Positions 15,751-21,390 of a stretch of 35,099 bases of DNA are shown here, piece by piece. Numbering within the stretch: the stretch's first letter is position 1; each line of letters starts with the position of its first letter. Made by a program: the position numbers and the translations under genes. The DNA is taken from positions 1-35,099 of the forward strand of contig NZ_BAAACP010000020.1 in NCBI RefSeq assembly GCF_039521565.1. Reading direction: 5' to 3'. Under the pieces are notes generated by a model that worked only from the letters and a program-made list of their open reading frames with translations, was not told the DNA's origin and ran no database searches. This stretch comes from Paraclostridium tenue. Its GTDB lineage: Bacteria > Bacillota > Clostridia > Peptostreptococcales > Peptostreptococcaceae.

Positions 15751-15903
15751 TTATTTTCTTTCTAGTTCAATAGTCTCAGCTTCATCTAAAATAAACTCTT
15801 CTCCACACTCACATTCAAATGTTTTATTAGATTCAAATTCTTTGTCCTTTTCTAAGCAATCAGCTTGTTTACAATTTGGACAAGCAATCACATGTATTTT
15901 CAT
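15751..15903 (-). CDS. Small zinc-ribbon protein (50 residues)
   Basis: Starts MKIHVIACPNCKQADC and ends with an acidic tail. Cys pairs CPNC and CECG are 27 residues apart, a zinc ribbon. ATG 15903 is preferred over the ATG at 15912, which directly abuts the AGGAG site. Confidence 0.65.
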   Translation of the reverse strand: MKIHVIACPNCKQADCLEKDKEFESNKTFECECGEEFILDEAETIELERK

Positions 15904-15927
15904 TAGATTCATCTCCTATTTTCTTAA

Positions 15928-16047
15928 CTATTTGTGCATACATCCACAGTTAGAACATTGATAAAATATTCCTAATTTGGTTTTCAATTTATAAACTATC
16001 CCATCACAAATAGGGCATTTATTTTCTCTAGCTCCCAATATATTCAA
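15928..16047 (-). CDS. Small zinc-ribbon protein (39 residues), TTG start
   Basis: Begins with TTG after a GGGGGAG site and overlaps the stop codon of the upstream membrane peptide by four bases. Two knuckles, CPIC and CSNC, with a third GCMH, make a compact zinc ribbon. Short, but spacing and coupling to the upstream gene are good. Confidence 0.55.
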   Translation of the reverse strand: MNILGARENKCPICDGIVYKLKTKLGIFYQCSNCGCMHK

Positions 16048-16142
16048 TTTCTACTCCCCCTCTTATCAGCTATATATGCTAATATTTCTATGCCTCCATA
16101 TAAAAAAGTCAAATAAATTAAAAATATATACAAATCTTTCAT
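16044..16142 (-). CDS. Tiny membrane protein (32 residues)
   Basis: Starts MKDLYIFLIYLTFLYGGIEI, a single hydrophobic segment, then a basic tail (DKRGSRN). Its stop overlaps the TTG start of the zinc-ribbon gene, suggesting coupled translation. Its own ribosome site is modest. Confidence 0.45.
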   Translation of the reverse strand: MKDLYIFLIYLTFLYGGIEILAYIADKRGSRN

Positions 16143-16149
16143 TTTATTC

Positions 16150-16590
16150 CTATCCTAACAATTGTGCTATATCATAAACTTTTCTACCAGATACACTAAT
16201 ATGCACTGGTGTTAAATCAAATGAATACATAAAGTTTTTCTTATCTAATTTACATATACATAGCGATTGTAGCTGGTGTTTAGCTATGATACTTAAATTT
16301 ACTTTAGACTGTAAATCTTTCTTTTCTTTTTCTAATTTTTCATTTTTTCTATTAGCTTCTTCAAGCTTACTTTTTAGGTCCTGTATTTCTTTTTCTACAT
16401 CTGATTTTGATTCCAATTCACTTTTTAATTTATCTTTTTCATTTTCTAACTTTGATATTGTATCGTCTTTAATTCGTAAAAAGTGTCTGCATTGATCTTC
16501 TTTACGCTTTAATCGTTGCTTATGTTCTTCTTCTTTTTCTTTTAAAATAGTTTCGTGTCTATATTTACTTACAACAAACACTTCAATCAC
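16150..16590 (-). CDS. Coiled-coil early protein
   Basis: A 146-residue protein whose residues about 15-100 form a continuous Lys/Glu heptad pattern (LESKSDVEKEIQDLKSKLEE and similar), followed by a folded C-terminal part with SLCICKLDKKNFMYSFDLTP. The coiled coil predicts dimerisation. No known family recognised. Confidence 0.7.
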   Translation of the reverse strand: MIEVFVVSKYRHETILKEKEEEHKQRLKRKEDQCRHFLRIKDDTISKLENEKDKLKSELESKSDVEKEIQDLKSKLEEANRKNEKLEKEKKDLQSKVNLSIIAKHQLQSLCICKLDKKNFMYSFDLTPVHISVSGRKVYDIAQLLG

Positions 16591-16596
16591 TCCTTA

Positions 16597-16752
16597 TTAT
16601 TTAAAATTAAGTTTTAATACTTCTTTTGTTTCTCTATGTACAAATGTAAAACTGTTATGGTCCTGTCTTTCTAATAAATACTGCATAAAATCAAATCCAT
16701 TGTTTGCTAACAAGTTCTTTTGTCTTCTAGTTAATTTCTTTAGCTTCTTCAT
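16597..16752 (-). CDS. Small basic protein with TRRQK motif (DUF6906-like)
   Basis: A 51-residue protein beginning MKKLKKLTRRQKNLLANNGF and ending with TFVHRETKEVLKLNF. The pattern basic N-terminus, TRRQK, then a strand with hRxT resembles a widespread family of small Firmicute phage proteins of unknown function (DUF6906-like, from memory). AGGAGAG precedes the ATG. Confidence 0.65.
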   Translation of the reverse strand: MKKLKKLTRRQKNLLANNGFDFMQYLLERQDHNSFTFVHRETKEVLKLNFK

Positions 16753-16774
16753 TATCTATCTCTCTCCTATAAAT

Positions 16775-17092
16775 TTATCTCAACATTGTTAATGCCATAT
16801 CTAGCCCTATGATAACTGCATCTTGTACTAAATTTCCTTTTCCATCCCAGTCTTTTTTCTTTCTATCTAAAAGCAACTCTAAATCTTTTATGTTAGTTTC
16901 ATATCTTTTGCACTTTTTACAATCATCATCTATAGGCTGCTTAATATCATCAAATCTTCTTCCTGCTTCTTTCCATATCTCATAAAATTCATAATCTTTG
17001 TTCTCTATAATTTCTTTTATATCTAAATCCTTCTCTTGACATATCTCATTAACAATCCCTATTAGTTCTATTGCACTTTCTGTTATACTCAT
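16775..17092 (-). CDS. Hypothetical early protein
   Basis: A 105-residue acidic helical protein (ESAIELIGIVNEICQEKDLD) with one CKKC pair in the middle and a C-terminal hydrophobic helix. ATG 17092 is favoured because AGGTG lies nearby upstream; a GTG nine bases earlier overlaps that site. Unrecognised. Confidence 0.7.
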   Translation of the reverse strand: MSITESAIELIGIVNEICQEKDLDIKEIIENKDYEFYEIWKEAGRRFDDIKQPIDDDCKKCKRYETNIKDLELLLDRKKKDWDGKGNLVQDAVIIGLDMALTMLR

Positions 17093-17101
17093 TGTTTTCA
17101 C

Positions 17102-17482
17102 CTATATTAAATTCAATTTTGGTTTTATTTTTTCGAATCTTACATTTACACCATTTTTAACTATTGAACATTCACGACATTTTCTTAAATTACTATATAA
17201 AAAATTCACGCTAACCCCAGTTGTTTTAGCTGCACTTTTCACATCAGTAAATTTTAATTCTATATCATTAACTTTTGCTAGTATTTCTTTAGATATTTCC
17301 TTTTCAACCATGTTTAATAAATGATTTTCAAATTCTAAGTAATGTTCATCACTTTTAAATTTCATCAATCCTTTTGCATTCAATTTTGCATATTCTTCTA
17401 ATTCTTCGCCCCATACCATTCCTTCTTTTAACAAGTCCTTCGCTATCTTTGAGGCTATTGATTTTTCATTCTTAGTTAGCAT
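17102..17482 (-). CDS. Hypothetical protein with possible C-terminal HTH
   Basis: A 126-residue protein. The N-terminal two thirds are helical and charged. The C-terminal segment (FTDVKSAAKTTGVSVNFLYS, then a short CREC and a strand with VNVRFEKI) resembles an excisionase/MerR-type helix-turn-helix with wing. It may bind DNA, but neighbours give no clear role. Confidence 0.65.
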   Translation of the reverse strand: MLTKNEKSIASKIAKDLLKEGMVWGEELEEYAKLNAKGLMKFKSDEHYLEFENHLLNMVEKEISKEILAKVNDIELKFTDVKSAAKTTGVSVNFLYSNLRKCRECSIVKNGVNVRFEKIKPKLNLI

Positions 17483-17506
17483 ATTTCATACTTCCTTTAT
17501 ATGAAT

Positions 17507-17698
17507 TTATTTATTTTCTTTAAAATACTCTTTAGCTTTTTCTTCAGAATAAAGAAAAACACAGTTTGAATAACCTTTTAATAATGTTCTAGTAGAGCAA
17601 GCTTCTTTATCACAAATATTTTCGTGAGTACATACTTTTCCATCTACAGCAAATAAACAATTTGTATTTTTAAGTTTTACTTTTCCCAAATCTATCAC
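17507..17698 (-). CDS. Hypothetical Cys-rich early protein
   Basis: A 63-residue protein with five Cys residues (NCLFAVDGKVCTHENICDKE, ACST, NCVFLY). Possibly metal binding or disulfide stabilised. It starts at once after the HUH Rep gene (overlap of the ribosome site with the Rep stop), so it is co-expressed with it. Confidence 0.65.
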   Translation of the reverse strand: MIDLGKVKLKNTNCLFAVDGKVCTHENICDKEACSTRTLLKGYSNCVFLYSEEKAKEYFKENK

Positions 17699-17699
17699 C

Positions 17700-18566
17700 T
17701 CATTCTTTATACTTTCTCATTCTTGCATATATGTAAGGCTTTCCATTATGTTCATTTAAGTAAATCTCATGATCTATAAATACATATCCTGGATTCGCTT
17801 TTTCCATTTCTTCTTTTACTAAATCTCTAAATCTAACCATGTTATTTATTTTCTTCTTACTAAATTTTGAGTGATTTCTAGTTATACGTGGCTCTTTTAA
17901 GTTTTTACTACTACACCATCTTTTTTTCCCTTTTGGGTCTTTTGATAGATACGTAGCTAATCCAGTTAACCAAAGTTCATCTGTATCTAATTTTCTTATG
18001 TTATTTCTTCTTCCAAGCTTCCAGGCTTTTTCTACCTCTTCTATGGATAATATAGAATTCATTATCATATGATGATGGCATCTAATACCCTTAATCCCTT
18101 CTGAGTGCTCTGTAACATATATATATTTAAGTTCCACGTCTAACTTTTTTTTACTAATTAACCGTTTAATTCTTCTTATAAAATTCTGCATATCTTTTTT
18201 AGCTTGTTTATGATCCTTTGGTAAGTTCTTATCAGAATATGTAAATGTTATAAAAAAATCTCCATCGGTAAAATTAGTATTAATTTTTCTTATGAAGTTC
18301 TTTTGTGCATTCTTATTATTTAAATTCCTTTGAGTTTCCTTGTTCTTTTTTATTTTCCACTCTTTAGGCATTTCTGATTTCAAATACATTGGATATGTTT
18401 CTATCTCTCTAATAAATCCACTATCTATAGTTTTTGTTACATATGAGCATTTAGTTCTTACATCTATAATTTGATTTATTTCAGCTTCATCTATATCTGC
18501 TTCTAATACTCTTGTATGTAACCTTTCATAATCACTATCTATAAACTTCTTTCTTTTGTCCCTCAT
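17700..18566 (-). CDS. HUH rolling-circle-type replication endonuclease
   Basis: A 288-residue protein with the three ordered motifs of rolling-circle Rep nucleases: FFITFTY (residues 104-110, motif 1), RCHHHMIMN (His 164-166, the metal-binding HUH motif 2) and LATYLSKDPK (Tyr206 and Lys209, the catalytic Tyr motif 3). Such proteins nick one strand, stay covalently linked through Tyr and prime rolling-circle synthesis; a related set is common in Firmicute phages and plasmids. It is the second gene of the early operon, so it probably starts lytic replication, whereas the plus-strand initiator serves the plasmid state. The nick site is not identified. Confidence 0.82.
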   Translation of the reverse strand: MRDKRKKFIDSDYERLHTRVLEADIDEAEINQIIDVRTKCSYVTKTIDSGFIREIETYPMYLKSEMPKEWKIKKNKETQRNLNNKNAQKNFIRKINTNFTDGDFFITFTYSDKNLPKDHKQAKKDMQNFIRRIKRLISKKKLDVELKYIYVTEHSEGIKGIRCHHHMIMNSILSIEEVEKAWKLGRRNNIRKLDTDELWLTGLATYLSKDPKGKKRWCSSKNLKEPRITRNHSKFSKKKINNMVRFRDLVKEEMEKANPGYVFIDHEIYLNEHNGKPYIYARMRKYKE

Positions 18567-18793
18567 ATTTTAATTCACCTATTACTTTAGTTTTATATAT
18601 AAACATGGTTGATTTGTTAATACTTATTACAAGCCTATTTAAGAGCCTATGCTCTTATTTTTTTATGGCTTATGAATTTAAATCTTACATTCTTACTTAT
18701 TAATTTAAAAGTTAAACCCATAAGCCTAGTTACTTATTTTCAATTCCACTACTCTTAGCTTTACTTTTTATAAAAAACATTCTAGTATTCTAT
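18567..18793. other. AT-rich gene-free segment with hairpins upstream of HUH Rep
   Basis: No gene seen. TAAGAGC-CTAT-GCTCTTA (18640-18657) forms a seven-bp hairpin followed on the plus strand by seven T, a terminator for plus-strand transcripts. GGCTTATG (18667-18674) is the reverse complement of CATAAGCC (18719-18726), and AGCCTA recurs several times. A double-strand origin for the HUH Rep could lie here, but no known nick sequence is evident. Confidence 0.4.
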
Positions 18794-18952
18794 TTAATTT
18801 ATTTGTTTTAAAAATTCTGAATCTATAGGAATGCTTTTTAGCTTCTGTACTACATAACAAGAATCAACAGCTTTTTGAACAATTTGTAATTTATCATCAT
18901 CTAATTCTTTTAAGTCTTCCATTATTTTTAAAATTCTGATGTGTTTATCCAC
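18794..18952 (-). CDS. Small helical early protein (first gene after the early promoter), GTG start
   Basis: A 52-residue protein read from a GTG nine bases after AAGGAG. The segment LKELDDDKLQIVQKAVDS resembles the C-terminal helix of the divergent repressor (LNELDDDHLDLIENLAKG), which hints at a dimerisation helix or a regulator that pairs with the repressor. First gene downstream of the early promoter, where Cro-like or anti-repressor proteins are usual, but it has no helix-turn-helix. Confidence 0.6.
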   Translation of the reverse strand: MDKHIRILKIMEDLKELDDDKLQIVQKAVDSCYVVQKLKSIPIDSEFLKQIN

Positions 18953-18996
18953 ACACAACAACTCCTTTTTTGTTAAATTTATGTGTTTATATACAT

Positions 18997-19025
18997 ATCA
19001 TACATAAATTTAATGTGAATTACAA
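18997..19025 (-). promoter_or_regulatory. Early (lytic) promoter
   Basis: On the minus strand TTGTAA (19025-19020), 17-base spacer, TATGAT (19002-18997). Start point near 18990. Operator A at 19013-19029 covers the -35, so repressor binding there would shut off the early operon. Confidence 0.7.
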
Positions 19026-19029
19026 CACT
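19013..19029. promoter_or_regulatory. Repressor operator A
   Basis: ATGTGAATTACAACACT, matching the reverse complement of operator B in 13 of 17 positions. It overlaps the -35 of the minus-strand early promoter. Confidence 0.6.
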
Positions 19030-19063
19030 TTTAGTTAAAAAAATTATTATTTTTATATTTTTA

Positions 19064-19080
19064 TGTGTTGAATTACACAT
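19064..19080. promoter_or_regulatory. Repressor operator B
   Basis: TGTGTTGAATTACACAT, with TGTGT/ACACA half-sites. It overlaps the -35 of the repressor promoter, so it could give autoregulation. Centre-to-centre distance to operator A is 51 bp. Confidence 0.6.
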
Positions 19081-19096
19081 TAAACTATGATATTAT
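19068..19096 (+). promoter_or_regulatory. Repressor (lysogeny) promoter
   Basis: TTGAAT (19068-19073), 17-base spacer, TATTAT (19091-19096). Start point near 19103, giving a short leader that contains GAGGTG before the repressor ATG at 19121. Confidence 0.65.
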
Positions 19097-19120
19097 TTAT
19101 TTTGAGGTGAATAAGAGATT

Positions 19121-19498
19121 ATGAATAACAGAATAAGAGAAGTAAGAAAGGATAAAAACCTTACTCAAAAACAATTAGGTGCTTTGCTTGGTTTAACCAG
19201 GGATTCAATTACAAGTATTGAAAATTGTAGAGTAGTTCCAAACGAGCTATTTATTAATCATTTTTGCGATAAATTAAAAGTAAACAAAGAATGGTTAGTA
19301 AATGGTATAGGAGATAAATATTTTTCCACAAGTGAAGAGGAAAATATATTAGCTGATATATTCGCTTCTTTAACTGTAAATGAAGCTCCTAAATTAAAAA
19401 AATTAATTTTAGAATTAAATGAGTTAGATGATGACCATTTAGATTTAATTGAAAACTTAGCAAAAGGCTTAAAGCAATTACAAAAAAAAGAGAAATAA
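19121..19498 (+). CDS. XRE-family phage repressor
   Basis: A 125-residue protein with an N-terminal XRE helix-turn-helix (RIREVRKDKNLTQKQLGALL then TRDSITSIENCRVVPNE, residues 1-60) and a C-terminal helical dimerisation segment (LILELNELDDDHLDLIENLA). No LexA-type protease domain, so induction cannot be by RecA self-cleavage of this protein. Divergent from the early operon with two related operators between, the standard lysis-lysogeny switch. Confidence 0.9.
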   Translation: MNNRIREVRKDKNLTQKQLGALLGLTRDSITSIENCRVVPNELFINHFCDKLKVNKEWLVNGIGDKYFSTSEEENILADIFASLTVNEAPKLKKLILELNELDDDHLDLIENLAKGLKQLQKKEK

Positions 19499-19530
19499 AA
19501 AAAGAGATAGTAACATCTATCTCTTTTTTT
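19497..19530. terminator. Bidirectional terminator after repressor
   Basis: AAAAAAAGAGATAG (19497-19510) pairs with CTATCTCTTTTTTT (19517-19530), six-base loop. It serves the repressor gene on the plus strand and the minus-strand genes converging on it. Confidence 0.88.
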
Positions 19531-19642
19531 ATTTTTCTTTAACTTTTTGTATATACTTATGTATAAACTTTAAAACTTCATAATTCTCTATTTTATCTAT
19601 ATTATCTTTAATTTGAGATTTTATATCATATTCTTGTTTCAT
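19529..19642 (-). CDS. Small hypothetical helical protein (37 residues)
   Basis: MKQEYDIKSQIKDNIDKIEN start, then YEVLKFIHKYIQKVKEK. An amphipathic two-helix peptide. It ends at the terminator and lies downstream of the broken methyltransferase gene. AGGAGC precedes the ATG at some distance. Modest support. Confidence 0.45.
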   Translation of the reverse strand: MKQEYDIKSQIKDNIDKIENYEVLKFIHKYIQKVKEK

Positions 19643-19660
19643 ATTAGCTGCTCCTATAAT

Positions 19661-20318
19661 TTAGATATTTTCAAAATATTCCCTTGCAATTCTCTCTTTT
19701 GCTAATTCAAAATAATTTTTATCTAATTCAATCCCAATAAAAATACATAAGAAGATCCACTGGTTTTTGAGTAGGATGAACTGTATTATATTCTTTATTA
19801 AAATATAATAAATTATTTGGATAATTAGTGTATTCAACTATATGCTCTTTCATTAAGCTATCTTCATGATAAATAGTATCATTATTTGTTTTCTTGTTTT
19901 TTCTTTTCTTTAATTTCGGTTTATCTAATTTTATAAGACCTTGTGGAATATACATGGGCTTAGTTTTATAAAATACATTTATATCTTCTACCTTCCGTAA
20001 AGGTTGATGTTTAGCAAATACAAAACCAGTAGCCTTATTTTTTATCCAATACCAACTATATCTATAATTCTTAATATTAGAATTAATTAGTTTAGTTGTA
20101 AATGGTTGAGCCGAAAACAATACTATTACACCATTTTTTTTAATAATCCTATTATATTGTTCCCACAAATCTTCAAATGGGATTATACTATCCCATTTAC
20201 ATGAAGTCGTTCCATATGGTAGGTCGCATAAAATCAAACTAACACTTTCATTTGGGATTTTCTTCATAATCTCTATACAATCTCCATGGTGTAAATCATA
20301 CATTTTTATTTTTTCCAA
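19661..20318 (-). pseudogene. DNA adenine/cytosine-N4 methyltransferase, internally deleted
   Basis: The first 190 residues are an N6/N4 DNA methyltransferase of the beta type: MYDLHHGDCIEIMKKIPNES, catalytic motif LILCDLPYGTTSCKWD, IIKKNGVIVLFSAQPFTT and the late VHPTQKPVDLL. The normal next segment, which holds the S-adenosylmethionine-binding FxGxGTT motif, is missing: after DLLMYF the frame runs into a stop at 19730-19728, while the family's C-terminal strand-helix (IGIELDKNYFELAKERI) follows in another frame up to the TAA at 19663-19661. About 35 residues appear to have been lost with a frame change, at short TATTTT/TTTATT repeats. The protein should lack methyl-donor binding. Start TTG at 20318, with AGGAGG nine bases upstream. 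Confidence 0.8.
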
Positions 20319-20360
20319 ACCTTACCACCTCCTGAATTTAATTTTATCACAAAAAAATTG

Positions 20361-20408
20361 ACAGGCAGTCAAAGTTTAGTCATTTATCGACAAATTTCGA
20401 CTGCCTGT
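20361..20408. promoter_or_regulatory. Operator-like inverted repeat between methyltransferase and HTH gene
   Basis: ACAGGCAGTC (20361-20370) and GACTGCCTGT (20399-20408) are perfect inverted arms 28 bases apart; further TAGTCA and CGACAAATTTCGAC motifs lie between. On the minus strand TTGACT (20372-20367) inside the left arm could be the -35 of the methyltransferase promoter, with TGATAA 17 bases on. GACT/AGTC boxes of this sort are typical of controller-protein sites, so the small HTH protein probably acts here. Confidence 0.55.
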
Positions 20409-20436
20409 TCTGAATTTTCAAAGGAGTTGGAAAATA

Positions 20437-20631
20437 ATGCTAAGAGAGAGAAGAAAATTATTAAGAATAAGCCAAAAGGAAGCATCAAGAATTTTAAATA
20501 TAGATAATACATATTTATCTTTAATTGAGTCAAGAAAAAGAACTAATTTAAAAATTGAACTGGTAGAAAAAATTTGTAAGCTTTATAAAATCGAATTAAA
20601 TTTATTTTTAAATTGGTTAAATGGTAAATAA
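20437..20631 (+). CDS. Small XRE-type regulator, controller-like
   Basis: A 64-residue protein that is one helix-turn-helix domain: MLRERRKLLRISQKEASRIL, then NIDNTYLSLIESRKRTNLKI and a C-terminal helix. Size and divergence from a methyltransferase gene match restriction-modification controller proteins or small phage Cro-like proteins. AAAGGAGTTGG precedes the ATG. No restriction enzyme gene is present next to it. Confidence 0.8.
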   Translation: MLRERRKLLRISQKEASRILNIDNTYLSLIESRKRTNLKIELVEKICKLYKIELNLFLNWLNGK

Positions 20632-20634
20632 TCA

Positions 20635-20669
20635 AAAAAGATTAGAGATTTTAAATCTCTAATCTTTTT
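20635..20669. terminator. Bidirectional terminator
   Basis: A 17-bp perfect stem (20635-20651 with 20653-20669) with A/T tracts, between the converging HTH and lipoprotein genes. The lipoprotein's last codons lie in the right arm. Confidence 0.85.
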
Positions 20670-21036
20670 GATACGTTACTTTATCTTCTTTAATTTGACC
20701 TAACTTTTCTGTACTGCTTATCATACCATCTTCATCAATCTTACCTTTAATAAAACTTTCATCATCATTAAATACTAGACCTTCTCCATTTCCAAAATCT
20801 ACAGTTATATATTTATATTCATTTCCTTTTACAGTTTCATCGTAAAACTTTACTATATCTTTATCCTTTATATCTTTGTCACTACTTTCTATAACTAATC
20901 TTTTTCCTATTTCTTCTCCTGCTCCATTTGTTACACTTTCTTCATGAGCTTTACCTAAAATTGTTTTATCACCACATCCCACTACTAATAAACTTATAGT
21001 CGAGATTAAAATAATTGAATAGATTGTTTTCTTCAT
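20659..21036 (-). CDS. Lipoprotein, possible lysogenic-conversion product
   Basis: A 125-residue protein with a signal peptide (MKKTIYSIILISTISLLVVG) and lipobox ending at Cys in VGCGD, so it should be lipid-anchored outside the membrane. The mature part is acidic and strand-rich (YKYITVDFGNGEGLVFNDDE). It lies outside the lytic operons next to the repressor region, the usual place for genes expressed in lysogens, such as superinfection-exclusion lipoproteins; that role is a guess. ATG 21036 follows GGAGG; an upstream ATG overlaps that site. Confidence 0.75.
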   Translation of the reverse strand: MKKTIYSIILISTISLLVVGCGDKTILGKAHEESVTNGAGEEIGKRLVIESSDKDIKDKDIVKFYDETVKGNEYKYITVDFGNGEGLVFNDDESFIKGKIDEDGMISSTEKLGQIKEDKVTYQKD

Positions 21037-21107
21037 AATTTCCTCCATTATAGTACATTGTAATACTTTAAATTATACTATAATTTATCGGTAAAATTAA
21101 TTTTTGT

Positions 21108-21136
21108 TTGACAAAATAACTAAATAGATTTATGAT
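21108..21136 (+). promoter_or_regulatory. Promoter of the replication initiator leader
   Basis: TTGACA (21108-21113), exactly 17 bases, TATGAT (21131-21136): close to consensus. Start near 21143, giving a leader of about 248 bases before the initiator ATG at 21391. Confidence 0.8.
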
Positions 21137-21154
21137 TAAATTAAAATTAAACAT

Positions 21155-21264
21155 AAAAAAAGCCTACTGACTATTTAAGGTCGGCAAACCATAAATAGTC
21201 ACTAAATGATATCTGGTACATATCAAGTAGCTTGTAGACTTATTTTTTGTATATTTAATTTTAT
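21155..21264 (-). ncRNA. Candidate antisense RNA controlling replication initiator expression
   Basis: A minus-strand RNA of about 110 bases, complementary to the initiator leader, is predicted from a promoter at 21299-21271 to a T-run at 21161-21155. It contains a 13-bp stem with one mismatch (21169-21181 with 21188-21200) and six-base loop (TTGCCG on this strand), a six-bp hairpin (21207-21212 with 21220-21225), and a closing helix CTAC/GTAG (21164-21167 with 21234-21237). Layout follows the antisense RNAs of pT181 and inc18 plasmids. Not homologous to a named RNA that I recognise. Confidence 0.65.
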
Positions 21265-21270
21265 GTAATT

Positions 21271-21299
21271 ATATTATCATATATACGGTAATATTTCAA
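21271..21299 (-). promoter_or_regulatory. Promoter of the candidate antisense RNA
   Basis: On the minus strand TTGAAA (21299-21294), exactly 17 bases, TAATAT (21276-21271). Start near 21264. It lies between the leader structures and the attenuator, pointing away from the initiator gene. Confidence 0.68.
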
Positions 21300-21338
21300 C
21301 TACATAAACTTATTTAGTGTACTTAAATTTGTTCTCTC

Positions 21339-21369
21339 AGCCTTGATATATATAATATCAAGGCTTTTT
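21339..21369 (+). terminator. Transcription attenuator before the replication initiator
   Basis: AGCCTTGATAT (21339-21349) and ATATCAAGGCT (21355-21365) form a perfect 11-bp stem with a five-base loop, followed by TTTT (21366-21369), 21 bases before the initiator ATG. The upstream stretch 21220-21232 reads ATATCAAG-TA-GCT, so it can pair with all 11 bases of the left arm with a two-base bulge and so prevent the terminator. This is the classical arrangement for antisense-controlled attenuation. Confidence 0.8.
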
Positions 21370-21390
21370 AAAATTGGGAGGATATTAAAA

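Noticed and set aside
19121..19498. Repressor as a LexA/cI-type self-cleaving protein
   Set aside because: The protein is only 125 residues and lacks the Ser-Lys protease domain.
21151..21240. Structured leader as a metabolite riboswitch (GGCAAACC resembles a GEMM c-di-GMP segment)
   Set aside because: The other conserved GEMM elements are missing, and the region is better explained by complementary RNA promoters and an attenuator in front of a replication gene.
21339..21365. CTTGATAT hairpin as a rolling-circle nick site of the pC194/phiX174 kind
   Set aside because: The match is short and expected by chance in such AT-rich DNA; the T-run and the position before the initiator ATG fit an attenuator better.
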